NCBI RefSeq assembly: GCF_051020985.1
Contig: NC_135006.1
Coordinates: 16,199,501 to 16,263,500, forward strand
Source of the DNA: Nomia melanderi
Lineage: Eukaryota > Arthropoda > Insecta > Hymenoptera > Halictidae
Direction: 5' to 3'
DNA length: 64,000 nucleotides
The notes under the pieces are model-generated. The model was not told where the DNA came from. It worked only from the letters and a program-made list of their open reading frames with translations, and searched no databases. Numbering within the stretch: position 1 is the first letter of the stretch; every line of letters starts with the position of its first letter. Shown one piece after another: positions 1 to 11,334 of this stretch. The position numbers and the translations under genes were made by a program.

Positions 1-1636
1 TGTTACTAAATACGAGAGTCAGTTGTTAGTTGACCAGCGAAAAACAACAGAATAACGCGCCGAGAAGAGATTGCGACAATGCGAAGAGTAGTTTACTTTA
101 GCACTTAGCCAACCGAATGGAGAGATCTCCCACTTTTCCCTCAGCAACGTATCGCCTTTCGTTCCGCTTATCTTTTCCGTCGTTGTTTAGCAAGTCTTGA
201 AGTCGGATCATTTGCAGTCCAAACGCAGTCACACAATTTACCAAACATTCCGGCGTCGGTCCGTCGTACTATGACCTGGTCGCCCGCACGCACATACAAA
301 TCATCGTACACTCAGTCACTGATCTGGAAAAAACCCTACAGATCGTTCCCATGGGAAGAGTTTAAAAGTTAATACGGGGCTGATGCCCAGGTCAATCTGA
401 TTAATGCAACTTTTACGCGCGAGGCTTCGTTATCGCGGACTTCTAATTGGCAGACTGGTCGAATGCGTTCCCTTGTTAGCGAGGCCGGCTATTGTGTCCG
501 ACCAATGCTCGATGTTTCTACTTGATAAGCGCGTTCGTAGACAAATAATGATATTTGCTGGCGATGACGCCGGTAGTTTCGTGAATATTCGGTCATACCT
601 AGATTCTTGACGCTCGGCACATTGTCCTATTATCGCATTTGTGGACGCCGGAAGTGGGCCGAGCTGATAATCACCGGGGCCAGCGAATGATACGATGGAA
701 CGGTACTCGACCTCCGCGTTTCGTTCGATTGTCCTCGTTAAATTCGGAAGAATGAAGGTGTTATCCCTTTCTATCTCGCCAAGTGGAATGTCGGAATGAT
801 CGAGTGGCAACTTTAAAGCTCCGATACGGTTCCATTGTCATTAGCGCGCGGAGTTTCGCGATAGTCCCGGAGATTCTAGCGCAGCGTCCGACGGTTAAAC
901 CCTTAAACGCGGAATGGCGGTGGACAGGGTCCGCGCCCCTTTTCATTACAGCTTCATATTCGGGCGTCCGACTGTTCAAGAATGCAATTAGAATTCGCCG
1001 AACGTGCGCGGGATTCCGGAATAACCTGGACCGGCCGAGCGCCGAGGGGGACGCGAGTAAATGAAAGACGCAGATGCGGTGGCGCGTGCTGAATCGCGTC
1101 GAGCCAGCGGCCAGTCGGGTCGCAGCGTGAATAAATTACGCGACTTTTCCACGGGACGCCATTAGTATCCGCGCAGAGGGACCGAACGGTAGAAGGTACA
1201 CGCCGAATCAACGATACTCTCGTGTGCCCGGCTCGTATCGCCGCGTTCCGATGGCGACGCCCCGCGGAACAGCCATTTCGATACGGGATCGTCGTTCTCC
1301 GCCGGGTTTCAAAAGGAATTGTACATTAAATTTTACGCTTACTATTAAACGTAATGCAATTACACGTGAAAGCGTTCCATTCATTCCGGTCTCCATCGAT
1401 GTACTTCCCATATTATCCGGTGCTCTTATCCCCTTCGATGTCTTCGCGCTTTATGCTCTGATGTTCTGTTTCACTTCTCCCATTAACTCGAGGAATATAT
1501 ATTTCGTACTTTAGAGCCCTACGTTTCGCGTTGGAAATTCTACGATTTTCAAGGTTCGATACTATAGCGTTACCATATTATAGATAATGAAAGAGTGGGT
1601 ATCGAGTAATCGAGAGCTAGGAATAAATATATGTAC
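1..1636. other. Unique non-coding sequence
   Basis: No gene, RNA or repeat is supported. Short open frames overlap each other on both strands between 404 and 1514, which is expected in GC-rich DNA with few stop codons and is not evidence of coding. Composition falls from GC-rich (about 780-1280) to AT-rich after 1320. Confidence 0.6.
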
Positions 1637-1735
1637 TTAACCCTTTGCACTCGGATGTTTCTTACTAGAAATATTTACCATTTCTTTTCGAGGCGAGGAC
1701 GATGTTCTTTGAGACCAATTAAAAGTACCTTAACC
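1637..1735 (+). mobile_element. Family A TTAA MITE, left-end fragment
   Basis: The sequence starts with TTAACCCTTTGCACTCGG and follows the left half of the complete family A copy at 7414-7648 (TTTCTTACTAGA, then a GAGGCGA..GACGATG block and GAGACYAATTA). Similarity is lost near 1735 and no right terminus follows, so this is a 3'-truncated copy. Family A is non-autonomous; TTAA plus a CCC-starting end points to a piggyBac-type transposase acting in trans (inference). Confidence 0.75.
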
Positions 1736-2571
1736 TACGCTAAAAGTTCTAGATAAAAAGCGCTTTATTCTCAAAAAATGTAAGTACACAAAAGCGCCTT
1801 TATGTCGAAGGCTGATAGAACAATTTATTAGTAATGCCTAGTTAGATGCATATTTACAGATAGTTCGTGGCTATAGCAAAAATTCTAGATACCACAATAC
1901 ACTTCTCGCGCCCATAGTTTTCTAGAACTACCCGCAGTCGTATTAAATTGTCTCGCTATTTCAGTATCCGAAAAAATATTGAAACCGCGACAGGAAATTG
2001 TATATAGATCCTCGTTCCGAGCCTACCGCTATCGGAATAGCATACCGCCAGCATTTCGCTCGGAATAACGTCGCCTTGTTGCAGCGTCGTCGAGAATAAA
2101 GGGTCATAAAGACGAACGAGAACGCTGGGAACGGGAAGGAAACGGAGACCGACGAAGGAGTCGGATTTCTAACGGACTTTCGTTCTCCCGATCGTTAATC
2201 GCGGTGTCTCGCGACGGGTGAACCGGCCACGCGGAAAAGAGGAACGAGTCGCGGGCAGAGCGAAATCGGTCCGCGATGAATTATGCATGCGCGGGCGCGG
2301 GGGAGCGGGTTCGTCGGAAATCAAAAGGCATCGCTCTGCCTTAAATCCACGGGAACGAGCGGCGGCGTGCCAGCGGCGCGAGACGGTTGCCGCGCGGTTT
2401 AAACGTTGCCACCGCCGCCGGCCTCTAATTAAGGGTGACCACTTTCCAGCCGACGCGAGACAGCACGCTGATCGAACGCCTAACGCGAGTCTTCCTGCTG
2501 GCTGAATAAATCTCACGCTGCCGGTAGCCTCGGGCAAATGTACGGGGAACTTCTCATCGGACGCTCTGCGT
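1736..2571. other. Unique non-coding sequence
   Basis: AT-rich to about 2000, then GC-rich to 2570. Two open frames on opposite strands (2169-2537 and 2218-2505) overlap almost completely and resemble nothing known, so neither is called. It contains the first copy of the ATGCAT-bearing repeat (2259-2293). Confidence 0.55.
2259..2293 (+). repeat. Copy 1 of a short dispersed repeat with an ATGCAT core
   Basis: Positions 2272-2290 read CGCGATGAATTATGCATGC, identical to 4291-4309. Flanks are also alike: GAAATCGG precedes and GCGGG or CGGG follows in both. ATGAATTATGCAT resembles POU or octamer-class binding sites in form. Function as a regulatory site is inference; a small decayed repeat is the alternative. 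Confidence 0.5.
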
Positions 2572-3339
2572 CAGTGTTTCCCAACGCGCGGCCGTCGCCC
2601 CACAGGGAAGCAATTTGAAATTTGAAATATCACTTGCGATACTGAATACAAGTTTCTTAATTTTTCTAAACGTTCTAAACTTTTCTAAACGTAAGGATTA
2701 ATGAATATTATGAGCGAATCGTATATAATAATTTACTCTTAACGTTGATTATTGTTTATACTTATTTAGTACGTTTTAGGAAACTTATTACGTTTATCGA
2801 TAGGTAATATCAATAGATGTCTGTAACTTGAACTGGTAATCGCAAGGATTATTCTGTTACGCGCGTCAATGAAATAGCAAAAATATTATAAGTATTATCA
2901 AAATATTATAATGTAATATTGTAGGAGAAAGAGAATTTTGTTTGAAACAATATAACTGCTTCGTGACAACTCACAATAAAACAATGATCGAATCAAACCA
3001 CTGTATTTATACATTGAGATGCTCTTGTCTCACTCGCACTTTCTAGAACATTCTTTCGTTACCATTAACTTCACGTATATTTGGAATATTCTATATTCAT
3101 AGAAAACGAACATTATTAACGTAAAAATCAATATAGAGAAAATCAGTATAGTCTAGAATATTCCAATGCTCTGAACGTTCATTCGAAACGCGTCATTCAT
3201 CTATTGTACACACGTTCAAATACATCCATTCCCACAATATTAAGAATTATATGTATATATATATATGTTATCTAGGGGGGCATAAGAATTTTAGAAAAGC
3301 TTACGTGGGGCATGGCACAGAAAAGGTTGGGAAACACTG
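2572..3339. mobile_element. hAT-type non-autonomous DNA transposon
   Basis: The 768-bp element begins CAGTGTTTCCCAAC and ends with its reverse complement (GTTGGGAAACACTG), the terminal form common among hAT elements. It is flanked by 8-bp sequences CTCTGCGT (2564-2571) and CTCTACAT (3340-3347), which match at 6 of 8 positions. Both differences are G-to-A changes, one of them in a CpG, so this looks like an aged 8-bp target duplication, the length hAT elements make. The interior is AT-rich with no coding capacity. Confidence 0.75.
3250..3268. repeat. (TA)n microsatellite
   Basis: A short ATGTATATATATATATGTT run lies inside the right part of the hAT-type element. Confidence 0.7.
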
Positions 3340-3451
3340 CTCTACATAGCGCACTGATGTGCATTAACGTTGCAACTAGAGGTAGCCTTTTGTTCGGAGC
3401 GAGTTAAATTTAATTATTAAATAAGGAGATTTATATGAGAGTGCTACTCAA

Positions 3452-3490
3452 GCAGATTTAATGAATCTAGATCAGATTTAATGAATCTAG
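3452..3490 (+). repeat. Two-copy 20-21 bp tandem repeat
   Basis: The unit AGATTTAATGAATCTAG occurs twice in succession, at about 3454-3470 and 3475-3491. Within each unit AGATT..AATCT can pair as a small hairpin. Confidence 0.65.
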
Positions 3491-3964
3491 AATCATTTTG
3501 AATAACGTTCGCTATCAGTGTTGCACGTTTTCGACGAGTACTACGATGAACGTAGAGGTGTCAGTCACACAAATCCTCGAAGATCCCGCTAAAACATTAG
3601 CACGGTAATGATCTTGCGATCACCATTCGATTCCAACGCACCGGTGAATTTCACCGGTCCGTTTCGTAATAAGAGTTCCCGTTACGTCAGCGACAAGCGA
3701 TCAACGCGACGGGGTCGCAACGTTAAAAGCAATCCGCGAACGGGAACGCTGACCACGACGAATTATTGCGTCGGTACTCGTTACCGGCGTGTCGCCTCCG
3801 TTTACATGGCGCAGCGATTTTTACGTGGCCCGGTATATTTTACTCGAAACCCATTCCATCGTTTCCGCGGGATGCGCGCCGCACCCATCATTGTCGCGGT
3901 TTTTCTCTCGTCTGGGGAGGGAATCGTTCCAATAAACGATCAATTTATTATGGCCGTGGAAAAT

Positions 3965-4270
3965 GGCTGCGGAAGCTGCAGTGGAGAAGGAGAAAGGGAA
4001 ATAGAAAATAGAAAATGACAAAGGAAGAGTGAGAGAAGTAAAGTCATACAGGGAGAACACACAAAGAACGCGTAAAGAAAAGGAAAAAGAGGAACGAGCA
4101 GAAATAGAAAGACACAAAGAGAAAAACGGAACGAAAGAGTAAATGGAAAAGAGGAACTACGTATAGAGAGACCAGACAGAGAGAGAGCAAAGAGGGAAAT
4201 GGATCGACAACGAGAGCAAGAGCTAGAGCACGGACCAGAGGGAGCGAGTAGAGCAGCGGCAGCGGCGTCC
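3965..4270 (+). repeat. Polypurine-rich tract (G/A)
   Basis: About 300 bp in which the top strand is overwhelmingly G and A (runs such as GGAGAAGGAGAAAGGGAAA and AGAGAGAGAGCAAAGAG). It is imperfect, with scattered pyrimidines, so it is a low-complexity tract rather than a clean microsatellite. Such tracts can bind GAGA-type factors or form triplexes (general knowledge); neither is shown here. Confidence 0.7.
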
Positions 4271-4280
4271 GGAAAGGGGA

Positions 4281-4314
4281 CGGAAATCGGCGCGATGAAT
4301 TATGCATGCCGGGA
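4281..4314 (+). repeat. Copy 2 of the ATGCAT-bearing repeat
   Basis: Positions 4291-4309 are identical to 2272-2290, and the flanking GAAATCGG and CGGG also recur. The wider surroundings of the two copies differ. Confidence 0.5.
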
Positions 4315-6156
4315 ATCGAAGCGTGGCTATACATGCAACATTGATCGCCGAAATGCCGCATTACGTATTTGGAGCGTGTACGCTGCGAGATACCGCGAAA
4401 ATACTCGCGCCGCGGGAGGGCATCGGGGAACAGAAAGGATCGCGCGGAGAAAAACGCGCGAGTTCTCCGGCGTTCGCGACGCGGACGGCCCGCCGCGTTC
4501 TCGCGGTCGCGCGCGGAACGCGGGCTTCCTCCGGGAAACGACGTAACGGGCCGCGGGAAATCGAAGGGGACGATTACGCGCGGAATTCCAATGGAGATTC
4601 GTCGCGTTTGATACACCGACCGCGCGCGAACCGAAATGGACGAGCCCGCTCCTCTCGAGCGTTCTCAGATTTCGCAGTGGAACAGCTCGATTGCTCTTTT
4701 GTCCAGGATGCTTCGACAATTTGTCAACGTTCCGCTTCGGCTCTGGAAGCTGAGTACATTCGAAAAACAGAGCTGGTCATTCTGGTTTACCCGTGAACTC
4801 GATACGCGTATCGGGTGCTCCCGAAGTGTGCGCGCCGTGGCTCGACGCTCTACATTTCATGGAGAAGAATATAGGAGACTCGTGAAATTCATTCTGATTT
4901 TAAGAGTTAATGTTTCTTTTGCTGTATGTTCTACTTATCGCGAAAATAATTAGATAAGAGATTCGATACGAAACTCTTATACCCCCGAGTCGCGATCGCT
5001 CCGTGTAAAAAAGAAATCGGGGGGAACCGATTTTTGTCCGAAAAATTGCGCGGCGCTCGGATTCGTCGAGTGGCGCCGACGAAGCTCGACGGGAACGTGT
5101 GTACACCGCCGTCGGCATCGAGTTCGACCAGGTTTTTCAATATATTCGCATACACCGAGCAACGCGCTCCCAATTTACTCGCGCTTTCGGCACAAAAGCG
5201 TCATTCAGCCTCCCTCCATCGGAACGAAAGTTCCTTTCGGCTGCTCAAACGTCCGCGGGAATTGTCGATAATAATTCGTCGCGTTAATTGCTCGGAAACG
5301 GAACGAATTTCCGTCCCGGGGACGGCGAATCGTCGGGCCGGGTACTCGTTTAAGCCGGCATATTATTTCCGTTCGCAATTGTTAACGTCTTCGCCGGCGC
5401 GGGATTAATGAGCGCTAGCCGCGCGCGAGGTAAATATGCCTGCGTGGTAGTAATGGGAATGATAAGCGTATAACAGCCGAGACTTTATTAAGTCGCGTGT
5501 ACCGACGACGAAAGAGCGCCGCTCGAAGCTGGCCGACGTTACGATGCCCGAATGGGAATTACACGCAACCTCCATTGTAATATCTAATCTGTTGGCCACT
5601 GTAAGCCGCTTAAACAACTAACGCGAACGTCCCGCCGATACCCAACCACGGCTTTACGACTGCCGAGTGTAATTGAATCGGCGATGACGGAATATTTCGG
5701 GATAAAACGGCCGGGACAACGAGCGAAGATAAAGGATCTAATGACGCGTCGGAATATTTGGTTGCGCCGCGAGCGATTTAGCGCTCTTGACGTTAATGTC
5801 GCCCGGAGCGAGCCCGTTAATCTTCTTTTAAACGGAAACACTGAAACGAGATTGTCCTATTATTCCACTCGAGATACCTTGTCGCCTCGCGGCCCGACCG
5901 ATGTAAGCGTGAACGCGGGATGCACGGGCGAGTCGTTCACTCTCCATCCGTTGATTCTTACGAGTCAATTAAGGAACGAGGTCCTTGCGACAATAATGTG
6001 TCGGAATTCTGCGCTTACTAGAATTCCGATGTTCTCCAGGTGTTCGAGATATCTGTTTATTCTCGAACATAGAAATATTTGTCTCTGTCTATCGATCGCA
6101 ATACCTTTCAAAAACAGAAAACGACGCATTGTCGCAATATTTCACATCTACCTATT

Positions 6157-6379
6157 TTAACCAGTTAAGCGTGGAATTTAGTTTGAAAAATCTCTCATTG
6201 TACGCGCAATAAAATCAAATAGTGAAGCGTATACTCGTTAAATGCAACTGAAATGCACTTAAAATATATCCTAACGAGAAACTAAAGCGAAACGAAGAAT
6301 TACGCGTTTGTCTCGAAAAGTAAATAATCCATCGTTGAAAGAGTTCTAAGATACTCGTCGAACACAGTTAACCGGTTAA
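6157..6379 (-). mobile_element. Family I TTAA MITE, complete
   Basis: This 223-bp copy starts TTAACCAGTTAAGCGTGGAA and ends CACAGTTAACCGGTTAA. It is the reverse-orientation counterpart of 18946-19186, sharing the interior ATATATCCTAACGAGAAACTAAAG block and the GTATACTCGTTAAATGCA block. Both ends have the form TTAACCRGTTAA, so a second TTAA lies 8 bp inside each border and the exact cut site is ambiguous. It has no coding capacity. Confidence 0.8.
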
Positions 6380-7128
6380 AGAATCTCGATCGTTGTACAG
6401 AGCTGTATTTTCCGAAGACGCGAAATTATGCACACGGCCCGATGTTAGTGGCAGATTAAAAAGCCCGAGATCACGTCGCGTGAATAAATGAACGGCCGAC
6501 AAACTTCATCTCAACGTGAGCTTCCGGCGTCAAATTAAACATAAATCAACCGACGATCCGCTGCAAGTTTAAACGTCGGCTGCTCCTGGATCCCCGCGAT
6601 CCCGGGATCCTTCGTGATGCCGGAGCGGTTCCCGAGCAGCGTCCGAAAAGAGGGAATCGACGTCGAGTGAATTGATCGCGATCCGTTCGGGGCGTGATCG
6701 CGAATACGCGCGGCAGAATTAGGAGGGTAAATTAATTAGAAGCTCCCGGCACTTAGAATCGATAACCCTTAATTAGGCTGACGTCAAAGGACAACACCGA
6801 GGCATTCCCGGCGCGGATAATGCGGCTGCGGAACCGCCCGGCTGCTAATAGGTCCCCGCTAAATACAAACGCGACGCGGCGTTCCGTTGCGCTGAATTCG
6901 CCATCGAAGGTCGACGCGCGGGATCGATTCGTTTCGCGATGGGATCGCGGAGTGGATTATGCCCGAACGTCCTCGAGCAGCCTCGGTATGGATACCAATC
7001 CTGTACCGCGAAACCGAACGGATTTCATTTCATCGGCGGCGATCCCGTTTCAATGATGGAAAGAATTGGTAGATGCCTCTTAATCACTCGATTCACTCGA
7101 TTCCGCGAATCATTGTGAAGCTGTACAG
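6380..7128. other. Unique non-coding sequence with TAATTA islands
   Basis: No gene is supported. Two AT islands with homeodomain-like cores lie in GC-rich surroundings: ATTAATTAG at 6731-6739 and CTTAATTAGG at about 6769-6778. A GGATCC-bounded palindromic patch lies at 6588-6610. Regulatory use is speculative. Confidence 0.45.
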
Positions 7129-7413
7129 CGCATATTTCAAGTGTAACCGCTGACAGAAGAATGGCATTTAATTCGAATTCATACGGGTTGAATAATATTG
7201 ATGGTTGTTAAATTCTGTACGAAATCTTCGCAGTGAGTCTGATATGTTATTAAAAGGAAAGGGATTATCTACTGCTAAAGGGGAATCCTACTAACGCGAA
7301 TTCTACTAATCTCTACCTAGACTCGACTCTGCAATTAGAATAAACTGAAATTTCTACTGTTACAGGACGGTTACCGATGCTTGAGGTATAGAAAACATTC
7401 TAACGGATAACAA
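7129..7413 (+). repeat. Left part of a roughly 0.5 kb dispersed duplication (copy 1)
   Basis: This segment closely matches 33279-33561, from GCGCATATTTCAAGT through GGTATAGAAAACATTCTAAC. In both places a family A element follows at the same TTAA, so the duplicated unit already carried the MITE. Differences are scattered substitutions and small indels. Confidence 0.8.
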
Positions 7414-7648
7414 TTAACCCTTTGCACTCGGATGTTTCTTACTAGAGATATTTAACATTTCTTTACGAGGCGAAGACGATGTTTGAGACTAAATAGAAAC
7501 GACCGGTACATTGAGGAACAAAGCTGTTTTATTCCAACGCTTCGCGTATCGAGGCGTTGTACGAAGTTTAACATTAAATATCGCATTCTATAGTTTCACC
7601 GTGTCGAATCGAGTGACCGAGAGTCACCTCTCGAGTGCAAAGGGTTAA
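7414..7648 (+). mobile_element. Family A TTAA MITE, complete
   Basis: This 235-bp copy has near-perfect terminal inverted repeats: TTAACCCTTTGCACTCGGA at the left and TCGAGTGCAAAGGGTTAA at the right, including the TTAA target site. Landmarks reused in other copies are TTACTAGAGATATTTAACAT, ATTGAGGAACAAAGCTGTTT, GTACGAAGTTTAACATTAAA and GAGTGACCGAGAGTCACCTC; the last contains a small GTGAC..GTCAC hairpin. No open frame. Its right TTAA is shared with the family J element that follows. Confidence 0.85.
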
Positions 7649-7840
7649 TATTAGGTTTACAGACATTTATTGCACGGTCTATTCTATTGCTCCTAAAGAG
7701 ATGTTCGTTCGTTCGTATTTTGGATGTTAGAGGCTTTAACGATCGATAGGCACAATCAATCAAAGTCAATATAAACGTGTACCGGTGTTTATAAACTACA
7801 GTACGCGTCAAATCTACGCGGTCCGTAAACCTAGTGTTAC
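7645..7840 (+). mobile_element. Family J TTAA MITE
   Basis: The copy begins TTAATATTAGGTTTACAG and ends CCGTAAACCTAGTGTTAC. It matches 37970-38192 in its start (CATTTATTGYAC, ATTCTATT, CTCCTAAA-like blocks) and in its right end (GACGCG..CTAGTGTTA). The right TTAA is TTAC. It abuts family A, sharing the TTAA at 7645-7648. Confidence 0.65.
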
Positions 7841-9300
7841 GTAAACCTGATAAACGATCGGGCCTGCGATAAACGTAATAAAGAAACGGACAAATAAAAG
7901 TTCCAAATAAACAACGGGATATTTCGGGAAACATGATTCATTTTGTTCGAGGCAAACAGCGTTCCATTCACTCGTCGAACGCGTCGGCTCGTTCAATTTC
8001 GACGAGCGCTAAGGGGAAACCGTAATAAACAGCGACGGTAGACGGAGGCGTCATTCACGGGAAATCCGCGGAATATAAGGTCCTTTAGAGCCGCTTAAAA
8101 CCGGTCCCGCGCGCCGTAAAGATATTTACCCCCATCGCATACGGTCGAATACCCATCATCATCCGGCCGCGTCTATTGCGGTGTAAAATCGCTCGAGTAA
8201 TATTAACGGCGTCCCGAGGATCCGCGTTACGAGCCATCGATCTCGCTCGATCGGAAGAAACGGGAGAAACGGTGCTTCCGATTCGGTCGACCAGAAATCC
8301 GATCGAATCGGGAGCTTTCCGGAAAAACTGGAATAACGGGGAAAATCGATGTGTCGTCGTTAAATGGTGAATAGTTTAAAAAAGTCCCCGTAGCGCGACA
8401 CCGATGGATTTCCCAGGGGAAATGAAAATAAGAGAATTTCGATTCTAAACAATCGCGTAATCGTCTTTCCGCTGCCTCCGGTGCGCTCTCGAATCGATTT
8501 GACTTTGCTTTATGGTAACGAGCTAATTGAACAACGGGGAAGAAGGAAACGCGGGATCGGTGGCGATCGATCGAACTATCATCCGCGGGGGTCGCCGGGC
8601 AATCGACTGTCCAGAAATAACAATTAACTTCACGTACCAGAGAACCGCAATCTACTACAAAGCACGTTGTGTAATGCCATAATGGAATTTCTCGTACGGG
8701 TGCATCGGCCGGCCGCAAATTCAGTTTATCGGATATTATTTGATCACCGCAGACACCGGCCGGCCCACGGGCCGCGCCTTTGTGATCGAGCGAAACAATG
8801 GCCGGGATAATTCGATTCGTATCTGCGGGGAAAAATTAGTTGCTGCGCCGTTTCGCGGTCGACTTCGCGTCCGCGCGTACACGCTGCTGCCCCTCGTCGC
8901 ATCATTTCGCGGTCGGCTTCGTCGTTGCTTTTTACACGTTTCGCTTCCGGCCGCTTTTCCCGACGTTTCTCACTCGCGAACGTGTTTGCGTACGCCGCTT
9001 TTCCAGCCGAGAAGACCAGACCGGTGAACGGCGTCTGTTACTGCTCGCAGACTCGAATGCGGGTTAAGATAAGTCGCGAGGAAGCCGAGAGGATTGTTCT
9101 TGCTGTAAACCTGCAGGTATTAGGACATAGATCCAGCAATTGGAAGATCTCCATTTATTCCGTACACCGTTGAATCAGCTCTGACGTTGAACTCTCGAAG
9201 GAGTAGCGAAGTATCGAATCGACGATTCTTTACACCTTCGCAGAATGTCAACGCGTATTTCTAAGAGAATGTATTGAACCACGGAAACACTGAGACTAAA
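7841..9300. other. Unique non-coding, mostly GC-rich sequence
   Basis: No gene is supported; frames at 8227-8718 and 8740-9173 overlap on both strands without known similarity. A 17-bp near-identical direct repeat (TTTCGCGGTCGRCTTCG) occurs at 8851-8867 and 8905-8921. Confidence 0.5.
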
Positions 9301-9713
9301 TTAACCAGTTAACTGTGACGAGTATACGCGTCATCGTAAAGCTTGATACTAATTCTTTCGGCGATGAATTCTTTAGTTTTTCATATAAACATGTAATTTT
9401 TCTTCGTTTCGCTTTGAAGTACACTAAGCTTGCAACATATAAAGCTACATTATACATCGAATGCATAAACGATAGAAAAAAAGGAAACTATACACTGATC
9501 ACTTGCTATTCAAGTGATTAAATCATTCGTTCGCAACTTAGTGTTCCAAATATGAAAATTTCATCTCGCCGAAATGTCGACGTTCGTCCACAAAGGGTTA
9601 AAATATACTCTACGTGCATTCATCCTGCGTTCGACGAGTGCACGCTCCATTTTTCGATTTTATTGCGCGCAGAACGAGAGGTTTTTTAATTAATTCCACA
9701 GTTAACTGGTTAA
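9301..9713 (+). mobile_element. Family I TTAA MITE interrupted by a family H insertion
   Basis: The left end TTAACCAGTTAACTGTG and right end CACAGTTAACTGGTTAA are inverted repeats. The left part (GACGAGTATACGCGTCATC, AAACATGTAATT, CTTCGTTTCGCTTT) and the right part (TGCATTCATCCTGCGTTCGACGAG, TTTTATTGCGCGCAGAACGAGAG) align to the two halves of the uninterrupted copy at 18946-19186. The intervening family H sequence ends at a TTAA (9598-9601) matching the internal TTAA of family I. Confidence 0.75.
9425..9601 (-). mobile_element. Family H TTAA MITE fragment nested in family I
   Basis: The right part ends GTCGACGTTCGTCCACAAAGGGTTAA. In reverse complement it matches the left end of the H copy at 35326: TTAACCCTTTGYGGACGAA, a GTCGRCATTT block, TTTGGAA, then GAACGAATGATTT. 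The other terminus is not recognisable, so the start given is approximate. Confidence 0.65.
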
Positions 9714-11334
9714 ACGGAAGGTATAACTAACGGACGGTACGATTGTTGCATTGGAATTCACTTATATCGGAACTAAGCGAGCTTCGAAGCGATTATCGTC
9801 GATAACATTTTGAGCCAACGGTACACCGAAATCAAATTTTTCAAGTCTTTAACCACGAGTTAGACGAAAACCGACCGCCGTCCTCGGCGTTCTCGAAATC
9901 ATTCGCAGATCGTTCGGCGATCGCATCTCGCTGGGCAACCTTCGGACTCGACGCGAATAAGAACCACGGAAGATATAAAAATCGAAAGAAAAACCGAATC
10001 GCGGAGATTCGGTCACGTACGAGACGAGCGGCCTCGATCGAAACTTAATTACGGTTTATCGACGGTCGGGACGTTAACATTCCGCGACGGTGCCAGCGGA
10101 AATATTAAAATTCATAAAGCACGACGCCGGCAAGACGGATACCCGGTAATGGAATAGCGATGGTCGTTTCGGCATGCCAAATGGAGAATATTCGGCGAAT
10201 ACTGTGTTTCACACGCACACACATACACTGAGAGACCGAGCCCGTATCGTCTACGGGGCGACTTTGATCGATCTAGCCGCGGAGAATCCATACGCGTCAC
10301 GGTTATTTCAACCAGAAGTTTCCGAGTCGCTTTAATTACCGAATGACATTTATATTTTTCAATTAGTATTCATAGTTTATGACGTTCTAACCGACCGAAA
10401 GTGCCATATATTTGAAGATACTAATTAAAACCTAGGAACTGCTAATTTTATCGTAGAACTCCGAAGTTTCTCTTGCTCCTAATTGGTAGGTTCCTGTGAA
10501 ACGCGAACTCGACATTTTGCAGATTAAATTATGCGCTTATAACGCTTGGCGCTTGTTCGTTAAGAGCAATCTCTAATGTCTATGAGAATAAGTTTAACAG
10601 AAAACCTCTCGTGGAATGACCGTTGGAAAGAAGTTCGAGAAATCGCTGGACTTAAGCGTCGATCGACTCAACCCATCTTCCGCTCGCTGCACAAAATAGG
10701 AACGGAATGTCGAAGAATTTCGACTGAATGCTCAGGAATTAAGCTCGATAAGCCTCGGCGCACTGTTATCGAGAATATTGGACTGGTCCAGGCATCGAGT
10801 GCCCGTCGGCAACGCTTTGACCGGTCGAGCCAGACATTAACAGCAATGAATCGCGGATCGATTTCGTCGCTCCTAGAGCTCTGTCCCGGATTTCTTGCGG
10901 TAACAGTCACAACGCGGGACCGGCCGCAATTTAAATAGCTCCTGAACAATGCCGGGAGGGCGAGCGACGTTATCGGGAAATAATTATCGGCGTGCATTTA
11001 GAAATTAAGCGGCCAATAACCGCCCGGACGGGGCGATAATCGAATCTGGACCACCGTGCCGATGGCTTTTAGCGGGTCCGAAAACAGGTTACCAGAATCA
11101 ACTACCGTGCTCGTATGACACGTCCCGCTTTACGTCCACCGAAATCTGAAAATTTCGAAAACCAGCTATTCAATGCATTAGTTCATTGTATCAGAGAATA
11201 TTGTATCCGAAGGTATTCGTAAAACAACTCGATACTTCTCGGATCTTTCTTTAATACACCTTCAGAACGATGCATGAATGTTTTTAATTGAATAATATTA
11301 ATATCGAAACGGTGTTTCGAAATCCTAAGATATA
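9714..11334. other. Unique non-coding sequence
   Basis: No supported gene or repeat. Opposed overlapping frames at 10576-10938 and 10668-10997 are not called. Nothing else stands out. Confidence 0.5.

Larger units (their letters stand above)
3340..6156. other. Unique non-coding sequence with purine-rich tract
   Basis: No supported gene. Overlapping frames on both strands at 3608-4796 and 5034-6160 have no recognisable domain, and those in 3965-4270 come from a purine-rich strand. It contains a 20-21 bp direct repeat at 3452-3490, the purine tract, and the second ATGCAT repeat. Confidence 0.55.
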
